Positions 18,932 to 28,696 of a stretch of DNA of 64,000 nt are shown here, one piece after another. The DNA is from Lachnospiraceae bacterium (GTDB lineage: Bacteria; Bacillota; Clostridia; Lachnospirales; Lachnospiraceae). Both the position numbers and the translations under genes were made by a program. The stretch is taken from positions 56,768-120,767 of the forward strand of contig JAQYAV010000103.1 of the NCBI GenBank assembly GCA_029338675.1, written 5' to 3'. The number at the start of each line of letters is the position of its first letter. Position 1 is the first letter of the stretch. The notes beneath the pieces are model-generated. The model was not told where the DNA came from, did not search any database, and saw nothing but the letters and a program-made list of their open reading frames with translations.

Positions 18932-19991
18932 ACTATTATTAGCCTTGACTGGCGCATTAATTATTTCATCTGTAGCTACAGGCTGTGGAAATAAAAAGGA
19001 AGCTCCAACAACTGAAACAGTTTTACAAGTAGCTGATGATGCTACAATGACTGACGTTCCAGAAATGCAAGAACCTAAAAAGGAAGGTTTCATTTTAAGT
19101 CCATATACAGGTGAGTGGATTGAGGAATCATTTAAGGATAAAAGACCTTTATGTATAATGATTAATAATATAATTGATGCAATGCCACAGTCAGGTATTT
19201 CTCAGGCTGATTTAACATATGAAATGCTTGTTGAAGGTGGAATTACAAGATACCTTTGTGTATTTCAGGATTACTCAAAATTACAGAAGCTTGGTCCTGT
19301 AAGAAGTGCTCGTCCATACTACGTTAAGATGGCAAATATGTTAGATGGATATTATGCTCATATTGGTTGGAACTCATTTGCAGAAGAACAGATTAATTTA
19401 CTTGGTGTAAATAATCTTAATGGTCTTACTGGCGTATATGATGTAATGTTTTATAGAGATGATTCACGTTATGCACCTCATAATGTATATACTGATGCTG
19501 ACAGGATTAAAGCTGGTATTGAGTATGAAGGTTATAGAACTGAAAGAGATTCAAGATTCAAGAAGATGTTTGCTTTCAATTACGAAGAGAAAGAGCTTGG
19601 AACTGGTAAGGCGGCTAGTAAAGTAACAACAGCATTTGGAGATTATGCACCATGGTTCGAATACAATAGTGAAGACAAGATGTATTATAGATTCCAGTAT
19701 GGAGATAAGCAGATTGATGACCAGACTGGGGAACAATTGAAGTATAAGAACATAATCGTTATGTTTGTACAATATGAGGATATACATGAAGGCTTATTAG
19801 ACATAGACTTTACAACAGGTGGTAAAGCATACTATGTATGTGACGGAGAATATAAGCCAATTGAATGGATAAGTAAAGATTCTTCTGTTATGTTTGTTGA
19901 TGAAGACGGTAAACAGGTAAAAATGAATCCTGGTAACTCATTTATTACTGTATTTCCACAGGAAAAATATGATAATGTAACATTTGAGTAA
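18918..19991 (+). CDS. DUF3048-domain lipoprotein (YerB-like)
   Basis: 357-residue predicted lipoprotein. The signal MKKSKLLLALTGALIISSVATGC ends in a clean lipobox (VATGC), so it is lipid-anchored outside the membrane. The body matches DUF3048 (YerB): SPYTGEWIEESFKDKRPLCIMINNIIDAMPQSGISQADLTYEMLVEGGITRYLCVFQDYSKLQKLGPVRSARPYYV, a N- and C-terminal two-part fold. Function is unknown. The gene overlaps ybeY by 14 bases and its nearest ribosome binding site (aaagga) is 13 bases away, so translation may be coupled to ybeY. Confidence 0.88.
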   Translation: MKKSKLLLALTGALIISSVATGCGNKKEAPTTETVLQVADDATMTDVPEMQEPKKEGFILSPYTGEWIEESFKDKRPLCIMINNIIDAMPQSGISQADLTYEMLVEGGITRYLCVFQDYSKLQKLGPVRSARPYYVKMANMLDGYYAHIGWNSFAEEQINLLGVNNLNGLTGVYDVMFYRDDSRYAPHNVYTDADRIKAGIEYEGYRTERDSRFKKMFAFNYEEKELGTGKAASKVTTAFGDYAPWFEYNSEDKMYYRFQYGDKQIDDQTGEQLKYKNIIVMFVQYEDIHEGLLDIDFTTGGKAYYVCDGEYKPIEWISKDSSVMFVDEDGKQVKMNPGNSFITVFPQEKYDNVTFE

Positions 19992-20058
19992 TTAATTCGA
20001 TTTATTTACGAATAAAATATATGAAGTTTGGAAATAATTTCTTCAAGGAGTAAAAACC

Positions 20059-20688
20059 ATGAAGAAATTATTTTTATATCTAGCCATTATATATATAATA
20101 TTTATTATTCCATATACTTGCATTAATGCTATATTTAGTAATATACTATCCAATAAAAATAGTGAATTAATATCGATGGATTGTTTAGGTAATAATACTA
20201 GCAAAAATATTAATACATTAAATAAGATAAGTAATACTTTAGAAAAAAATACAATTGAAGGAAAAAATATTATTCAAGAAAATAATTCTAATTTAGAAAA
20301 TAATAGTATTAAAGAAAGTAATATTAAAGACAACGATATTATTAATAATAATATTAAAGATAATAATATTAAAGATAACAATAGTATTAAAGATAACAAT
20401 AGTATTAAAAGAAGTAATACAACTAATAATGATAATAAGCCATGTAATAATGATTTGCCTGTGACATCATATTACAGCGATAACAAAAAACACAAATATA
20501 TTGTTACTGAAGAAAATGGATTAGTTATTGTTTATTTTGATAATAAATTCAACGTATTTGAATATACAGATATAAGTATGGAAGAATTAAAACATCATAA
20601 TCTCACGCAGTACAATAAAATAATAAACAAAGTAATTTTTCATAATAAAGAAGATATATATAGATATTTACAATCGATTTCAAGCTAA
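20059..20688 (+). CDS. Secreted or anchored Asn-rich protein with BofC-like C-terminal domain
   Basis: 209 residues. A hydrophobic N-terminal segment (LFLYLAIIYIIFIIPYTCINAIF) acts as a signal or anchor. Residues about 40-135 are almost only Asn, Lys, Ile, Ser and Asp in near-repeats (IKDNN, SIKDNN). The last ~65 residues (YIVTEENGLVIVYFDNKFNVFEYTDISMEEL...YRYLQSISS) resemble the BofC C-terminal domain found in many clostridial proteins, in which BofC controls a forespore checkpoint. The similarity is from memory of the pattern and is weak. The gene sits between the DUF3048 lipoprotein and two FAD proteins, and has a ribosome binding site (aaggag). Confidence 0.6.
   Translation: MKKLFLYLAIIYIIFIIPYTCINAIFSNILSNKNSELISMDCLGNNTSKNINTLNKISNTLEKNTIEGKNIIQENNSNLENNSIKESNIKDNDIINNNIKDNNIKDNNSIKDNNSIKRSNTTNNDNKPCNNDLPVTSYYSDNKKHKYIVTEENGLVIVYFDNKFNVFEYTDISMEELKHHNLTQYNKIINKVIFHNKEDIYRYLQSISS
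20351..20406 (+). repeat. Tandem 15- and 18-bp coding repeats
   Basis: aaagataataatatt is followed by two perfect copies of aaagataacaatagtatt (20371-20388, 20389-20406), encoding KDNN(S)I units in the disordered stretch of the BofC-like protein. Confidence 0.85.
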
Positions 20689-20693
20689 AATAA

Positions 20694-20716
20694 AAAGCCT
20701 CATTTATAGGGGCTTT
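20694..20716 (+). terminator. Probable weak terminator
   Basis: aaagcctc pairs with ggggcttt around a 7-base loop, followed by only three T residues, directly after the BofC-like gene. Confidence 0.5.
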
Positions 20717-20744
20717 ACATAATACAGGGATGTAAGGAGATAGT

Positions 20745-21974
20745 ATGTACGATGTTTGTGTAATAGGTGCGGGGGCATCAGGTGTCATTGCCGGTATAGC
20801 TGCTGCCAAAAGAGGAAAAAAAGTTTTAATCCTTGATAAAAACAAAAAAATATGCCGTAAAATATATAGCACTGGTAATGGAAAATGTAATATGACTAAT
20901 GAGAACTTTTCTATAGCCGCAAATTATAATTCTGAAAGTGTTGATTATCCTTTATTTCTTGATAAAATACTTGGTCAAAATCCAAAGGATTCTGTAGTTA
21001 AACTGTTTAAGGAGTTTGGAATAATTCTATATAATGATAACTCATATTATTATCCAAAATCTAATCAAGCATCATCTGTTGTATGGGCATTACAGGATCA
21101 GATTAATAAGCTAAAAATTGATGTAAAAACAAAAACTTCTGTAAATAATATACATAAGCTAGAGGATAAATATGAAATTAAATGTTTGGATAACAAATCA
21201 TATTATTCAAGAAAGATAATAATTGCTTGTGGTGGTGCATCCTATTCTGCTATTGGTGGTTGTTTTGATGGATATAATATTGCAAAGAATATAGGGCATA
21301 AAATAAATACAGTTTCGCCTGCGCTTTGCGGTGTACATACAAAGCAAAATACTGAAGAAATATCAGGTGTAAGAGTAAAATCAATTGCCAAAATCAGAGT
21401 TAATGAAAATACGTTGCCAGTTCAATTTAATCATTTAGAAGAAAATGGAGAATTACAAATTACAGCTGATGGTCTTTCAGGAATAATGATTTTTAATTTA
21501 TCATCTAGAATGAATCAATTACTTGATAAAAAAATACCATTTTATTTAGAAATAGATTTAATTCCTAATATAAATTTTAATGAATATAGAAGCCTTTGGA
21601 AACTATCAGAGGATAGAAGTATTATGGGATTTATTAATTCTTTAATAAATGACAAATTAGCTCTATATATAACAAAAATCTTACAAATTAATCCAAAGGA
21701 AAATTTAAATAACTTAGATAGTAAATCTATGCTGAGTATCTATGACACATTAAAGCATTTACGTTTTGACATTACAAAATTAAAAGATTTAGATAATGGA
21801 CAGGTTTGTCATGGTGGTGTAAATATAGAAGAAATCAACCCAGATACTATGGCTTCAATTTATGATAATAATATATATATAGTAGGAGAAATGCTTGATA
21901 TTGATGGAGTATGCGGAGGATATAATTTAACCTTTGCTTTCTTGTCAGGATTAAAAGCTGGTATGAATGTATGA
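20745..21974 (+). CDS. HI0933/YhiN-type FAD-dependent oxidoreductase
   Basis: 409-residue flavoprotein of the HI0933/BaiN family. The dinucleotide-binding motif is VIGAGASGVIAGIAAAKRGKKVLILDKN, followed by KICRKIYSTGNGKCNMTN, which is diagnostic for this family. A second motif, ACGGASYSAIGGCFDGYNIAKNIGH, is also typical, and the C-terminal FAD contact is GEMLDIDGVCGGYNLTFAFLSGLKAG. The substrate is unknown for most members. It overlaps the next flavoprotein by four bases (ATGA), so the two are translationally coupled. Confidence 0.88.
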   Translation: MYDVCVIGAGASGVIAGIAAAKRGKKVLILDKNKKICRKIYSTGNGKCNMTNENFSIAANYNSESVDYPLFLDKILGQNPKDSVVKLFKEFGIILYNDNSYYYPKSNQASSVVWALQDQINKLKIDVKTKTSVNNIHKLEDKYEIKCLDNKSYYSRKIIIACGGASYSAIGGCFDGYNIAKNIGHKINTVSPALCGVHTKQNTEEISGVRVKSIAKIRVNENTLPVQFNHLEENGELQITADGLSGIMIFNLSSRMNQLLDKKIPFYLEIDLIPNINFNEYRSLWKLSEDRSIMGFINSLINDKLALYITKILQINPKENLNNLDSKSMLSIYDTLKHLRFDITKLKDLDNGQVCHGGVNIEEINPDTMASIYDNNIYIVGEMLDIDGVCGGYNLTFAFLSGLKAGMNV

Positions 21975-23596
21975 TAAGAATATCTCAAATTAAAGTTCCT
22001 GTTGATAGTAAGGAAACAGCAATAAAAAAAGCAATTGCAAAAACAATTAAAGATAGTAATTTTGAATTTGTGCGTATAGTAAAAAAATCAATTGACGCAA
22101 GAGATAAGAACAATTTGCTTTTTATTTATACGGTTGACATAAAATTACCAAATGAAAAGAAGATTCTACAACGTTTTAGGAACAATAATAATATTATGTT
22201 AACAAAAAACGAATCCTACATAATTCCTTACAAAAACATTTCGTATGATGGACAAAGACCAATTATAATTGGCGCTGGTCCTGCAGGTTATTTTTGCGGT
22301 CTTTATTTATCTAGAATGGGGTTTAAACCAATTATATTTGAAAGAGGTTGCTCTGTTGATGAAAGAGTTAAATGTGTAGAAGATTTTTGGAATGGAGGAG
22401 CTATTAATCCCGAATCAAATGTTTCATTTGGTGAAGGTGGAGCAGGTACATTTTCAGACGGAAAGCTTAATACAGGAATAAAAGATCCATTAAATAGAAT
22501 TAAAGCTGTAATAAATGATTTTGTTAGTTTTGGAGCACCTTTAGACATTTCATATCTTGCAAAGCCTCATATAGGTACAGATGAGCTTCGAGTAGTACTA
22601 AAAAATATGCGTCAGGAAATAGTTAATAATGGAGGCGAGGTGCATTTTAATCATAAATTTATTGATTATGCAAAAAGTAATACAGATAAAAATGAAATAA
22701 CAGTTTCAATTTTAAATCAAATAACTAACAAAATATCGACACATCATACAAATTCGCTTATTTTAGCAATAGGTCATAGTGCACGTGATACATTTAGAAT
22801 GCTATATAATAATAAGCTTAATATGGAGCCGAAATCCTTTGCCATTGGAGTTAGAATTGAACATAAGCGTGATATGATTGATAAAAGTCAGTATGGTAAT
22901 AGTGATAAGGCAAAATTATTACCAGCTGCTGATTATAAAATGACATTTAGATCAAGTGAGGGTAGAAGTGTATATAGCTTTTGTATGTGCCCTGGTGGAT
23001 TTGTTGTAAATGCTTCTTCAGGGGATAATCAATCAGTAGTAAATGGAATGAGTAATCATGGCAGAGATGAAGTGAATTCTAATTCTGCAATTGTTGTAAA
23101 TGTTACTCCAAAAGATTTTTGCAACGAGGGCTTTGGCGATAGCCCTTTATCAGGAGTATTGTTTCAGGAAAGTTATGAAAAAAAAGCTTTTGATGAGGGA
23201 AAAGGTAAAATACCAGTTCAAACTTTTATTGATTTTAAGCAAAACAAAGTAACTGAGCAATTTGGCGACGTAACGCCGAATATTAAAGGCTTATATACCT
23301 TTGGAAACCTTAATAATTGTTTGCCTAGCTATGTAAACAATGCTATAATTGAAGGGATTGAGTATTACGATAGAAAATTATGCGGTTTTGGAAGAGAAGA
23401 TAGTATTTTATCTGGAATAGAATCAAGAACTTCTTCTCCAGTAAGAATAATTAGAAATGATGATTTTATGAGTGATTATAAAGGAGTATTTCCTTGTGGC
23501 GAAGGAGCAGGATATGCAGGTGGAATAACTTCAGCTGCAGTAGATGGCATAAAAGTTGCCGAGGCAGTTGCTTCGTATCTAATTAATAATATTTAA
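21971..23596 (+). CDS. FAD-dependent dehydrogenase, COG2509 type
   Basis: 541-residue flavoprotein. A ~90-residue N-terminal domain of its own (MIRISQIKVPVDSKETAIKKAIAKTIK...) precedes the Rossmann motif PIIIGAGPAGYFCGLYLSRMGFKPIIFERG. Then come SNVSFGEGGAGTFSDGKLNTG and the C-terminal GEGAGYAGGITSAAVDGIKVAEAVASYL, which are characteristic of this uncharacterised family, often labelled NAD(FAD)-utilizing dehydrogenase. The coupled start with the preceding HI0933-type gene suggests a joint role; no cofactor or substrate can be read from the sequence. Confidence 0.86.
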   Translation: MIRISQIKVPVDSKETAIKKAIAKTIKDSNFEFVRIVKKSIDARDKNNLLFIYTVDIKLPNEKKILQRFRNNNNIMLTKNESYIIPYKNISYDGQRPIIIGAGPAGYFCGLYLSRMGFKPIIFERGCSVDERVKCVEDFWNGGAINPESNVSFGEGGAGTFSDGKLNTGIKDPLNRIKAVINDFVSFGAPLDISYLAKPHIGTDELRVVLKNMRQEIVNNGGEVHFNHKFIDYAKSNTDKNEITVSILNQITNKISTHHTNSLILAIGHSARDTFRMLYNNKLNMEPKSFAIGVRIEHKRDMIDKSQYGNSDKAKLLPAADYKMTFRSSEGRSVYSFCMCPGGFVVNASSGDNQSVVNGMSNHGRDEVNSNSAIVVNVTPKDFCNEGFGDSPLSGVLFQESYEKKAFDEGKGKIPVQTFIDFKQNKVTEQFGDVTPNIKGLYTFGNLNNCLPSYVNNAIIEGIEYYDRKLCGFGREDSILSGIESRTSSPVRIIRNDDFMSDYKGVFPCGEGAGYAGGITSAAVDGIKVAEAVASYLINNI

Positions 23597-23630
23597 TTAA
23601 AATATATTTCACTTTAGAAGGGATAATAAT

Positions 23631-24482
23631 ATGAATTATAGAGAATTACTTAAGGACAAGAATAAGATTGTTATAAAGATTGGCTCGTCTTCAATTATAC
23701 ATAAAGAAACTGGTGGCGTCGATTTTAGAAAGCTCGAGAAGCTTGTTAGAATATTATGTGATTTAAAGAATCAAAATAAAGATGTAGTATTGGTATCATC
23801 AGGTGCAATTGGTGTTGGATTTCAGGCATTAGGCTTAAAATGTCGTCCCAAAACATTATCTTTAAAACAGGCATGTGCTTCAGTTGGACAAGGACAGCTT
23901 ATGATGATGTACCAAAAGCTTTTTATGGAATATAATCATCTTGCAGCACAGGTTCTTTTAACATTTGATGCTATAACAGATCCAGTAAGAAGAATTAATG
24001 CTGAAAATACAATGAATGAATTATTGCAACAGGGAGTTATTCCTGTTGTAAATGAGAATGATACAGTAGCAACAGAAGAAATTGAATTTGGTGATAATGA
24101 TACATTATCAGCAATTGTTGCACATTTAATCAAAGCGGATTTGTTAATCCTTTTAACTGATATAGATGGATTTTATACAGATGATCCACACAAAAATAAA
24201 GCTGCTGTTAAATTATCTGTTATTGAAGAAATAACTGAAGATATGAAAAACATGGCAAAAGGAGCTGTTTCTTCCTACGGAACAGGTGGAATGGCTACAA
24301 AGATTGCCGCTGCAAGAATTGCAACAGATTCAGGAGCTGATATGGCAATAATTGATGCATCAAATCTTAACCTAATTAATCAGTTGATTGACGGTGAAGA
24401 GGTTGGTTCATTATTCCTTGCACATAAGCAAGACGATTTTAATGTTGTTGACTTTATAATTAACAAAGATTATTTAAAATAA
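23631..24482 (+). CDS. proB: Glutamate 5-kinase
   Basis: First step of proline synthesis, phosphorylating glutamate. Signatures are IVIKIGSSSI, VLVSSGAIGVGFQALGL, NENDTVATEEIEFGDNDTLSAIVAHLIKADLLILLTDIDGFY and SYGTGGMATKIAAARIATDSG. At 283 residues it stops after the amino-acid kinase domain, so it lacks the C-terminal PUA domain of the E. coli enzyme. It heads the proB-DUF896-fau-proA group. The ribosome binding site aaggga is present. Confidence 0.95.
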   Translation: MNYRELLKDKNKIVIKIGSSSIIHKETGGVDFRKLEKLVRILCDLKNQNKDVVLVSSGAIGVGFQALGLKCRPKTLSLKQACASVGQGQLMMMYQKLFMEYNHLAAQVLLTFDAITDPVRRINAENTMNELLQQGVIPVVNENDTVATEEIEFGDNDTLSAIVAHLIKADLLILLTDIDGFYTDDPHKNKAAVKLSVIEEITEDMKNMAKGAVSSYGTGGMATKIAAARIATDSGADMAIIDASNLNLINQLIDGEEVGSLFLAHKQDDFNVVDFIINKDYLK

Positions 24483-24497
24483 AATGGGAGTATAAGA

Positions 24498-24725
24498 ATG
24501 ACTGAAGAAAAAATCAGACGTATTAATGAATTATATAAAAAATCAAAATCCCCTGAGGGGCTTACACCTTCAGAAAAAGAGGAACAACAAAAGCTTAGAC
24601 GCGAATATGTTGAAGCTTTCAAACGTAATTTAAGAGGAGTTCTTAATAATGTTGATATTAAGGAAAAAGACGGAAGTATAACACACGCAAAGGATATACC
24701 AAATAAGAAAAAAATCAAGGGATAG
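24498..24725 (+). CDS. DUF896 family protein (YnzC-like)
   Basis: 75-residue protein matching DUF896: MTEEKIRRINELYKKSKSPEGLTPSEKEEQQKLRREYVEAFKRNLRGVLNNVDI. The conserved helical hairpin (INELYKK...LT..E..EQ..LR.EY...FR.N) is complete. The family includes B. subtilis YnzC, an SOS-operon member of unresolved function. Here it lies inside a proline-synthesis cluster, 15 bases after proB, with a gggag ribosome binding site. Confidence 0.9.
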   Translation: MTEEKIRRINELYKKSKSPEGLTPSEKEEQQKLRREYVEAFKRNLRGVLNNVDIKEKDGSITHAKDIPNKKKIKG

Positions 24726-24733
24726 TATTTTTT

Positions 24734-25318
24734 ATGAATATAAAAAATAATTTAGAAAATATTATTATAACTAACAAACAAGCTAAAACAAAACTACGTC
24801 AAGAAATTCTTGCAATAAGAAATACTCTTACAAAAGAACAAGTAGTTGAATTATCAAATCAAATTATTAATAAGATTACTAATTCCAATTACTATAAAAA
24901 GGCTAATAAAATATGCATTTATATGCCAATTAGAAACGAAGTTGATTTGACACGTCTTGCATTAAATAATGATAAAGATTTTTTTATTCCAAAGGTTATT
25001 GATAAAGAAATGGAATTTTATGAATATAATAAAGCATCTCTTGTTAAAGGGGCATATGATATTTTAGAGCCGGCTAATTCTAATTTACTAATTCCTGATA
25101 AAGACACGTTAATTCTTATGCCAGGTTCTGTATTCTCACAAACAGGAGATAGAATTGGCTATGGTGGGGGATATTATGATAAATTTTTAGCCAAATATCC
25201 CTTATGTAAAACTATAGGTGTTTGTTATGACTTTCAAATTGTGGGAAGTATTCCAATAGAAGAATATGATGTAAAACCAGATATGATTATTAGCGACAAA
25301 CAACAAATTATTGTTTAA
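24734..25318 (+). CDS. 5-formyltetrahydrofolate cyclo-ligase
   Basis: ATP-dependent conversion of 5-formyl-THF to 5,10-methenyl-THF, returning stored folate to the one-carbon pool. 194 residues. Family signatures are KTKLRQEILAIRNTL near the N-terminus, ICIYMPIRNEVDL and the nucleotide loop MPGSVFSQTGDRIGYGGGYYDKFLAKYP. It is placed between proB and proA, eight bases after DUF896, so it is probably cotranscribed with them; the pathways are unrelated. Confidence 0.92.
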   Translation: MNIKNNLENIIITNKQAKTKLRQEILAIRNTLTKEQVVELSNQIINKITNSNYYKKANKICIYMPIRNEVDLTRLALNNDKDFFIPKVIDKEMEFYEYNKASLVKGAYDILEPANSNLLIPDKDTLILMPGSVFSQTGDRIGYGGGYYDKFLAKYPLCKTIGVCYDFQIVGSIPIEEYDVKPDMIISDKQQIIV

Positions 25319-25339
25319 TGCTATATGGAGGTATTTAAT

Positions 25340-26581
25340 ATGTTAATTGATTTAGGGAAAAGAGCAAAAAAAGCTTCTAGAACAATGGCTACACTTGGAA
25401 CAACAGAAAAAAATAATGCTTTACTTAAAGTTTCAGATTATTTAATAGCTAACGCTGATATGATAATAAAAGCAAATGATATAGATATTGAAAATGCTAA
25501 AGCAAATAATATGTCAGAAAGCTTATTAGATAGATTAAAACTTACAAAGCAAAGATTTGATGATATAGCAGAGGGTATTCGACAGGTCGTTTCATTAGAA
25601 GATCCAATAGGTGAAGTGTTATCTATGAAGGAACGTCCAAATGGTTTATTAATTGGACAAAAAAGAGTTCCAATAGGTGTAATTGGAATAATATATGAAT
25701 CAAGACCAAATGTAACAGTTGATGCATTTTCACTATGCTTCAAAACTGGAAATGCTGTAGTACTTCGTGGTGGAAGTGATTGTATTAACTCTAATATTGC
25801 TCTTGTTAAAGTAATCAAAGAAGCATTAGTAGCATGCGATATTGATCCAGATGCAATTAATTTAATTGAAAACACTGATAGAGAGATAGCAAAACAATTT
25901 ATGCATCTTAATCAATATATAGATTTACTTATTCCTAGAGGTGGAGCAGGCTTAATTAAAACAGTAGTTGAAAATGCTACAATTCCAGTAATTGAAACTG
26001 GTACTGGTAACTGTCATATTTTTGTAGATGAATATGCTGATTTAGATAAAGCACTTCCAATTATTAAAAATGCAAAGCTGCAAAGACTTGGTGTATGCAA
26101 CGCATGCGAATCTCTTGTTATACATAAAAACATTGCTAATAAGGCACTACCAATGATTGCTAAAATGCTATCCGATAATGACTGTGAAATAAGAGGAGAC
26201 GAGGCAGCTTGTAAAATAGATGGAAGTATTGTAAAAGCTACAGAAGAAGACTTTGCAACAGAATATTTGGCAAAAATTATATCTGCAAAGGTTGTAGATA
26301 GCTTTGATGAAGCTGTAGCTCACATTAATAACTACAGTACTGGTCATTCAGAAGCAATTATTACAGAAAACTATAGCAATGCTCAAAAATTCCTTAATGA
26401 GATTGATTCTGCATGTGTATATGTTAATGCATCTACAAGATTTACAGATGGATTTATGTTTGGATTTGGTGCAGAAATTGGTATATCAACACAGAAGCTT
26501 CATGCTAGAGGACCAATGGGATTATTAGCACTTACTTCAACTAAGTATATTATTTACGGTAACGGACAAATTAGAGAATAA
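25340..26581 (+). CDS. proA: Glutamate-5-semialdehyde dehydrogenase (gamma-glutamyl phosphate reductase)
   Basis: Second step of proline synthesis, reducing glutamyl phosphate with NADPH. The catalytic Cys is in [16 protein letters not shown]. Other signatures are [48 protein letters not shown] and [33 protein letters not shown] use ATG 25340 with ggagg nine bases upstream; the track start at 25325 lies on the ribosome binding site itself. 413 residues is normal. The enzyme normally acts with ProB, whose gene is 0.9 kb upstream. Confidence 0.96.
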   Translation: MLIDLGKRAKKASRTMATLGTTEKNNALLKVSDYLIANADMIIKANDIDIENAKANNMSESLLDRLKLTKQRFDDIAEGIRQVVSLEDPIGEVLSMKERPNGLLIGQKRVPIGVIGIIYESRPNVTVDAFSLCFKTGNAVVLRGGSDCINSNIALVKVIKEALVACDIDPDAINLIENTDREIAKQFMHLNQYIDLLIPRGGAGLIKTVVENATIPVIETGTGNCHIFVDEYADLDKALPIIKNAKLQRLGVCNACESLVIHKNIANKALPMIAKMLSDNDCEIRGDEAACKIDGSIVKATEEDFATEYLAKIISAKVVDSFDEAVAHINNYSTGHSEAIITENYSNAQKFLNEIDSACVYVNASTRFTDGFMFGFGAEIGISTQKLHARGPMGLLALTSTKYIIYGNGQIRE

Positions 26582-26622
26582 CTATGTCTATATGACATAT
26601 AACATTTAAGAGGAGTACTTTT

Positions 26623-27441
26623 ATGAGCAAAATGAAATTTACAGGATCTAAAAACTATGTTGCATCAAAAGAACTTATGGCCGCAGTTGATGTGGCGAGA
26701 GTTTTAGAAAAACCATTACTAATAAAAGGCGAACCAGGTACAGGTAAAACAATGCTTGCTGAAGCAATAAGTGAAGCCTTTGATATGAAATTATTTATAT
26801 GGAATATTAAATCAACAACAAAGGCACAGGATGGACTTTACGTGTATGATACTGTTCAAAGATTATATGATAGTCAGTTTGGAGAAGCAGGCGTTGATGA
26901 TATAAAGAAATACATCAAATTAGGTAAGCTTGGTGAAGCCTTTAAGGCTGATGAGCAGGTAATCCTTTTAATTGATGAAATAGATAAAGCTGATTTAGAG
27001 TTTCCTAATGACTTATTATGGGAACTTGATAAAATGGAATTTTATATTCATGAAACAAAAGAAACTATAAAAGCCAAAAAAAGACCTATTGTAATTATTA
27101 CCTCAAATGCAGAGAAGGAGCTTCCAGATGCATTTCTTAGAAGATGTATATTCCATTATATAAGCTTCCCAACTAAGGAAGAAATGGATGAAATAGTAAG
27201 AGTACACTTTGATAATATTGATGAAAATTTACTTAAATATGCAATGGATACCTTCTATTGGATAAGAGAGATTAAAGAAGTTAGAAAGAAGCCAAGTACA
27301 TCTGAGCTAATTGACTGGTTAAATGCATTATTAATTGGCGGTATTGAACCAGAAACAATTAAAGAAAAGCTTCCATTTTTAGGTGTGCTTATTAAGAAGG
27401 ATGAAGATATTGATATAGTAAAGAAGAGGAGAATACTTTAA
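26623..27441 (+). CDS. MoxR-family AAA+ ATPase
   Basis: 272-residue AAA+ ATPase. Walker A is IKGEPGTGKTMLAEAISEAF, Walker B VILLIDEIDKADLEFPNDLLWELDKMEF, sensor 1 IVIITSNAEKELPDAFLRRC. MoxR ATPases pair with VWA proteins as chaperones that insert metal ions or remodel large complexes. The next gene, starting at the base after this stop, encodes exactly such a VWA partner. A short palindrome (tatgtctatatgacata) precedes the gene and the ribosome binding site is aggag. The client of this pair is not visible. Confidence 0.9.
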   Translation: MSKMKFTGSKNYVASKELMAAVDVARVLEKPLLIKGEPGTGKTMLAEAISEAFDMKLFIWNIKSTTKAQDGLYVYDTVQRLYDSQFGEAGVDDIKKYIKLGKLGEAFKADEQVILLIDEIDKADLEFPNDLLWELDKMEFYIHETKETIKAKKRPIVIITSNAEKELPDAFLRRCIFHYISFPTKEEMDEIVRVHFDNIDENLLKYAMDTFYWIREIKEVRKKPSTSELIDWLNALLIGGIEPETIKEKLPFLGVLIKKDEDIDIVKKRRIL

Positions 27442-28638
27442 TTGTTTACTGAATTTTTGTATGTGTGCAAGGATAAAGGCTTAGACATTTCTACAACTGA
27501 ATGGTTAACCTTTATGGAGGCTCTAGATAAAGGACTTGCTTATTCATCTTTAGAGGGTCTTTATAATTTAGGGCGAATGATATTAATTAAAACAGAATCA
27601 GATTATGATAAGTTTGATCTTGCCTTTATGGAATATTTCAAAAATGTTCATGTAGAAGAAGAGCTTCCTGCAGACATAATGAAATTTCTTGATAAGGGAG
27701 ATATGGACACCTCTGGACTTAATAAAGATATATATTCCTTTGATACAAAACGTAATAAAGAAGATACTAAGCGTATGTTCAGGGAGCGTGTCACTGAACA
27801 AAAAGAAGAACATAATGGTGGAAATTATTGGATTGGAACAAGTGGAGGATCTGCTTTTGGACATAGTGGACGTAATCCGGGAGGATTACGTGTAGGTGGT
27901 CATACAGGATTACAAACAGCATTTCAGGTTATGGGTGAAAGAAAGTATGCTGATTTTAGACATGATAAAACAATTGACATTAGACAGTTTCAGATTGCCT
28001 TTAGAAATCTTAGACAATTTTCTACTAAACTAGAAGTACCGAAAACTGAATTAGATTTAGATAAGACCATTGAATCTACTTGTAATAATGGTGGATTTCT
28101 TAAATTGGAATTTGATAAGCCGCGTAAAAATTCAGTTAAACTACTTTTATTATTTGACTGTGGGGGAACAATGCTGCCATTCAGTGAATTATGCAATAAT
28201 TTATTTCAGGCAGTTCATAAGGCAAATCATTTTAAAGATTTAAAAACCTACTATTTTCATAATTGTATATATAGCAAGGTCTATAAAACAGCTGAGTGTG
28301 AGATGGGAGACTGGGTTGATTTAGATTATATTTTCAGACACACAGATAAAGATTATAAAGTAATCATTGTAGGAGATGCTCAAATGGCCCCTGAAGAGCT
28401 TTTTGATCTTAATGGTAACTATCGTGGCCCTAATGATGGAAGAAGCGGATATGAGTGGAATTTGATGTTTAGAGAAAAATATAAAAAGGCTATATGGCTT
28501 AATCCAAGATTCCATGGTAACCTTAATAGTTTGTTTTGGATGGAATCTGAAAATACTCTTGCTCAAATATATGATATGTATCCACTTACTGTTGACGGAT
28601 TAAAAGAAGGCATTAAAAAGCTTATGTCACCAAGATAA
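27442..28638 (+). CDS. VWA-domain protein of the CoxE type, partner of the MoxR ATPase
   Basis: 398 residues. A helical N-terminal half is followed by a Gly-rich stretch (SGGSAFGHSGRNPGGLRVGGH) and a C-terminal VWA domain. The metal site reads LLLFDCGGTMLPFSELC; the DxGGxM form, instead of classical DxSxS, is what I recall for this CoxE-like family. FHNCIYSKVYKT and VIIVGDAQMAPEELFDLNG are further hallmarks, and the end reads YPLTVDGLKEGIKKL. The start is TTG, immediately after the moxR stop, with gaggag ten bases upstream, so translation is coupled to moxR. Confidence 0.88.
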   Translation: MFTEFLYVCKDKGLDISTTEWLTFMEALDKGLAYSSLEGLYNLGRMILIKTESDYDKFDLAFMEYFKNVHVEEELPADIMKFLDKGDMDTSGLNKDIYSFDTKRNKEDTKRMFRERVTEQKEEHNGGNYWIGTSGGSAFGHSGRNPGGLRVGGHTGLQTAFQVMGERKYADFRHDKTIDIRQFQIAFRNLRQFSTKLEVPKTELDLDKTIESTCNNGGFLKLEFDKPRKNSVKLLLLFDCGGTMLPFSELCNNLFQAVHKANHFKDLKTYYFHNCIYSKVYKTAECEMGDWVDLDYIFRHTDKDYKVIIVGDAQMAPEELFDLNGNYRGPNDGRSGYEWNLMFREKYKKAIWLNPRFHGNLNSLFWMESENTLAQIYDMYPLTVDGLKEGIKKLMSPR

Positions 28639-28696
28639 TTGATAAGAATATACTTATAGAAAAATACTTTGATGTATGTTGAAGGAGAGAGGCTTT

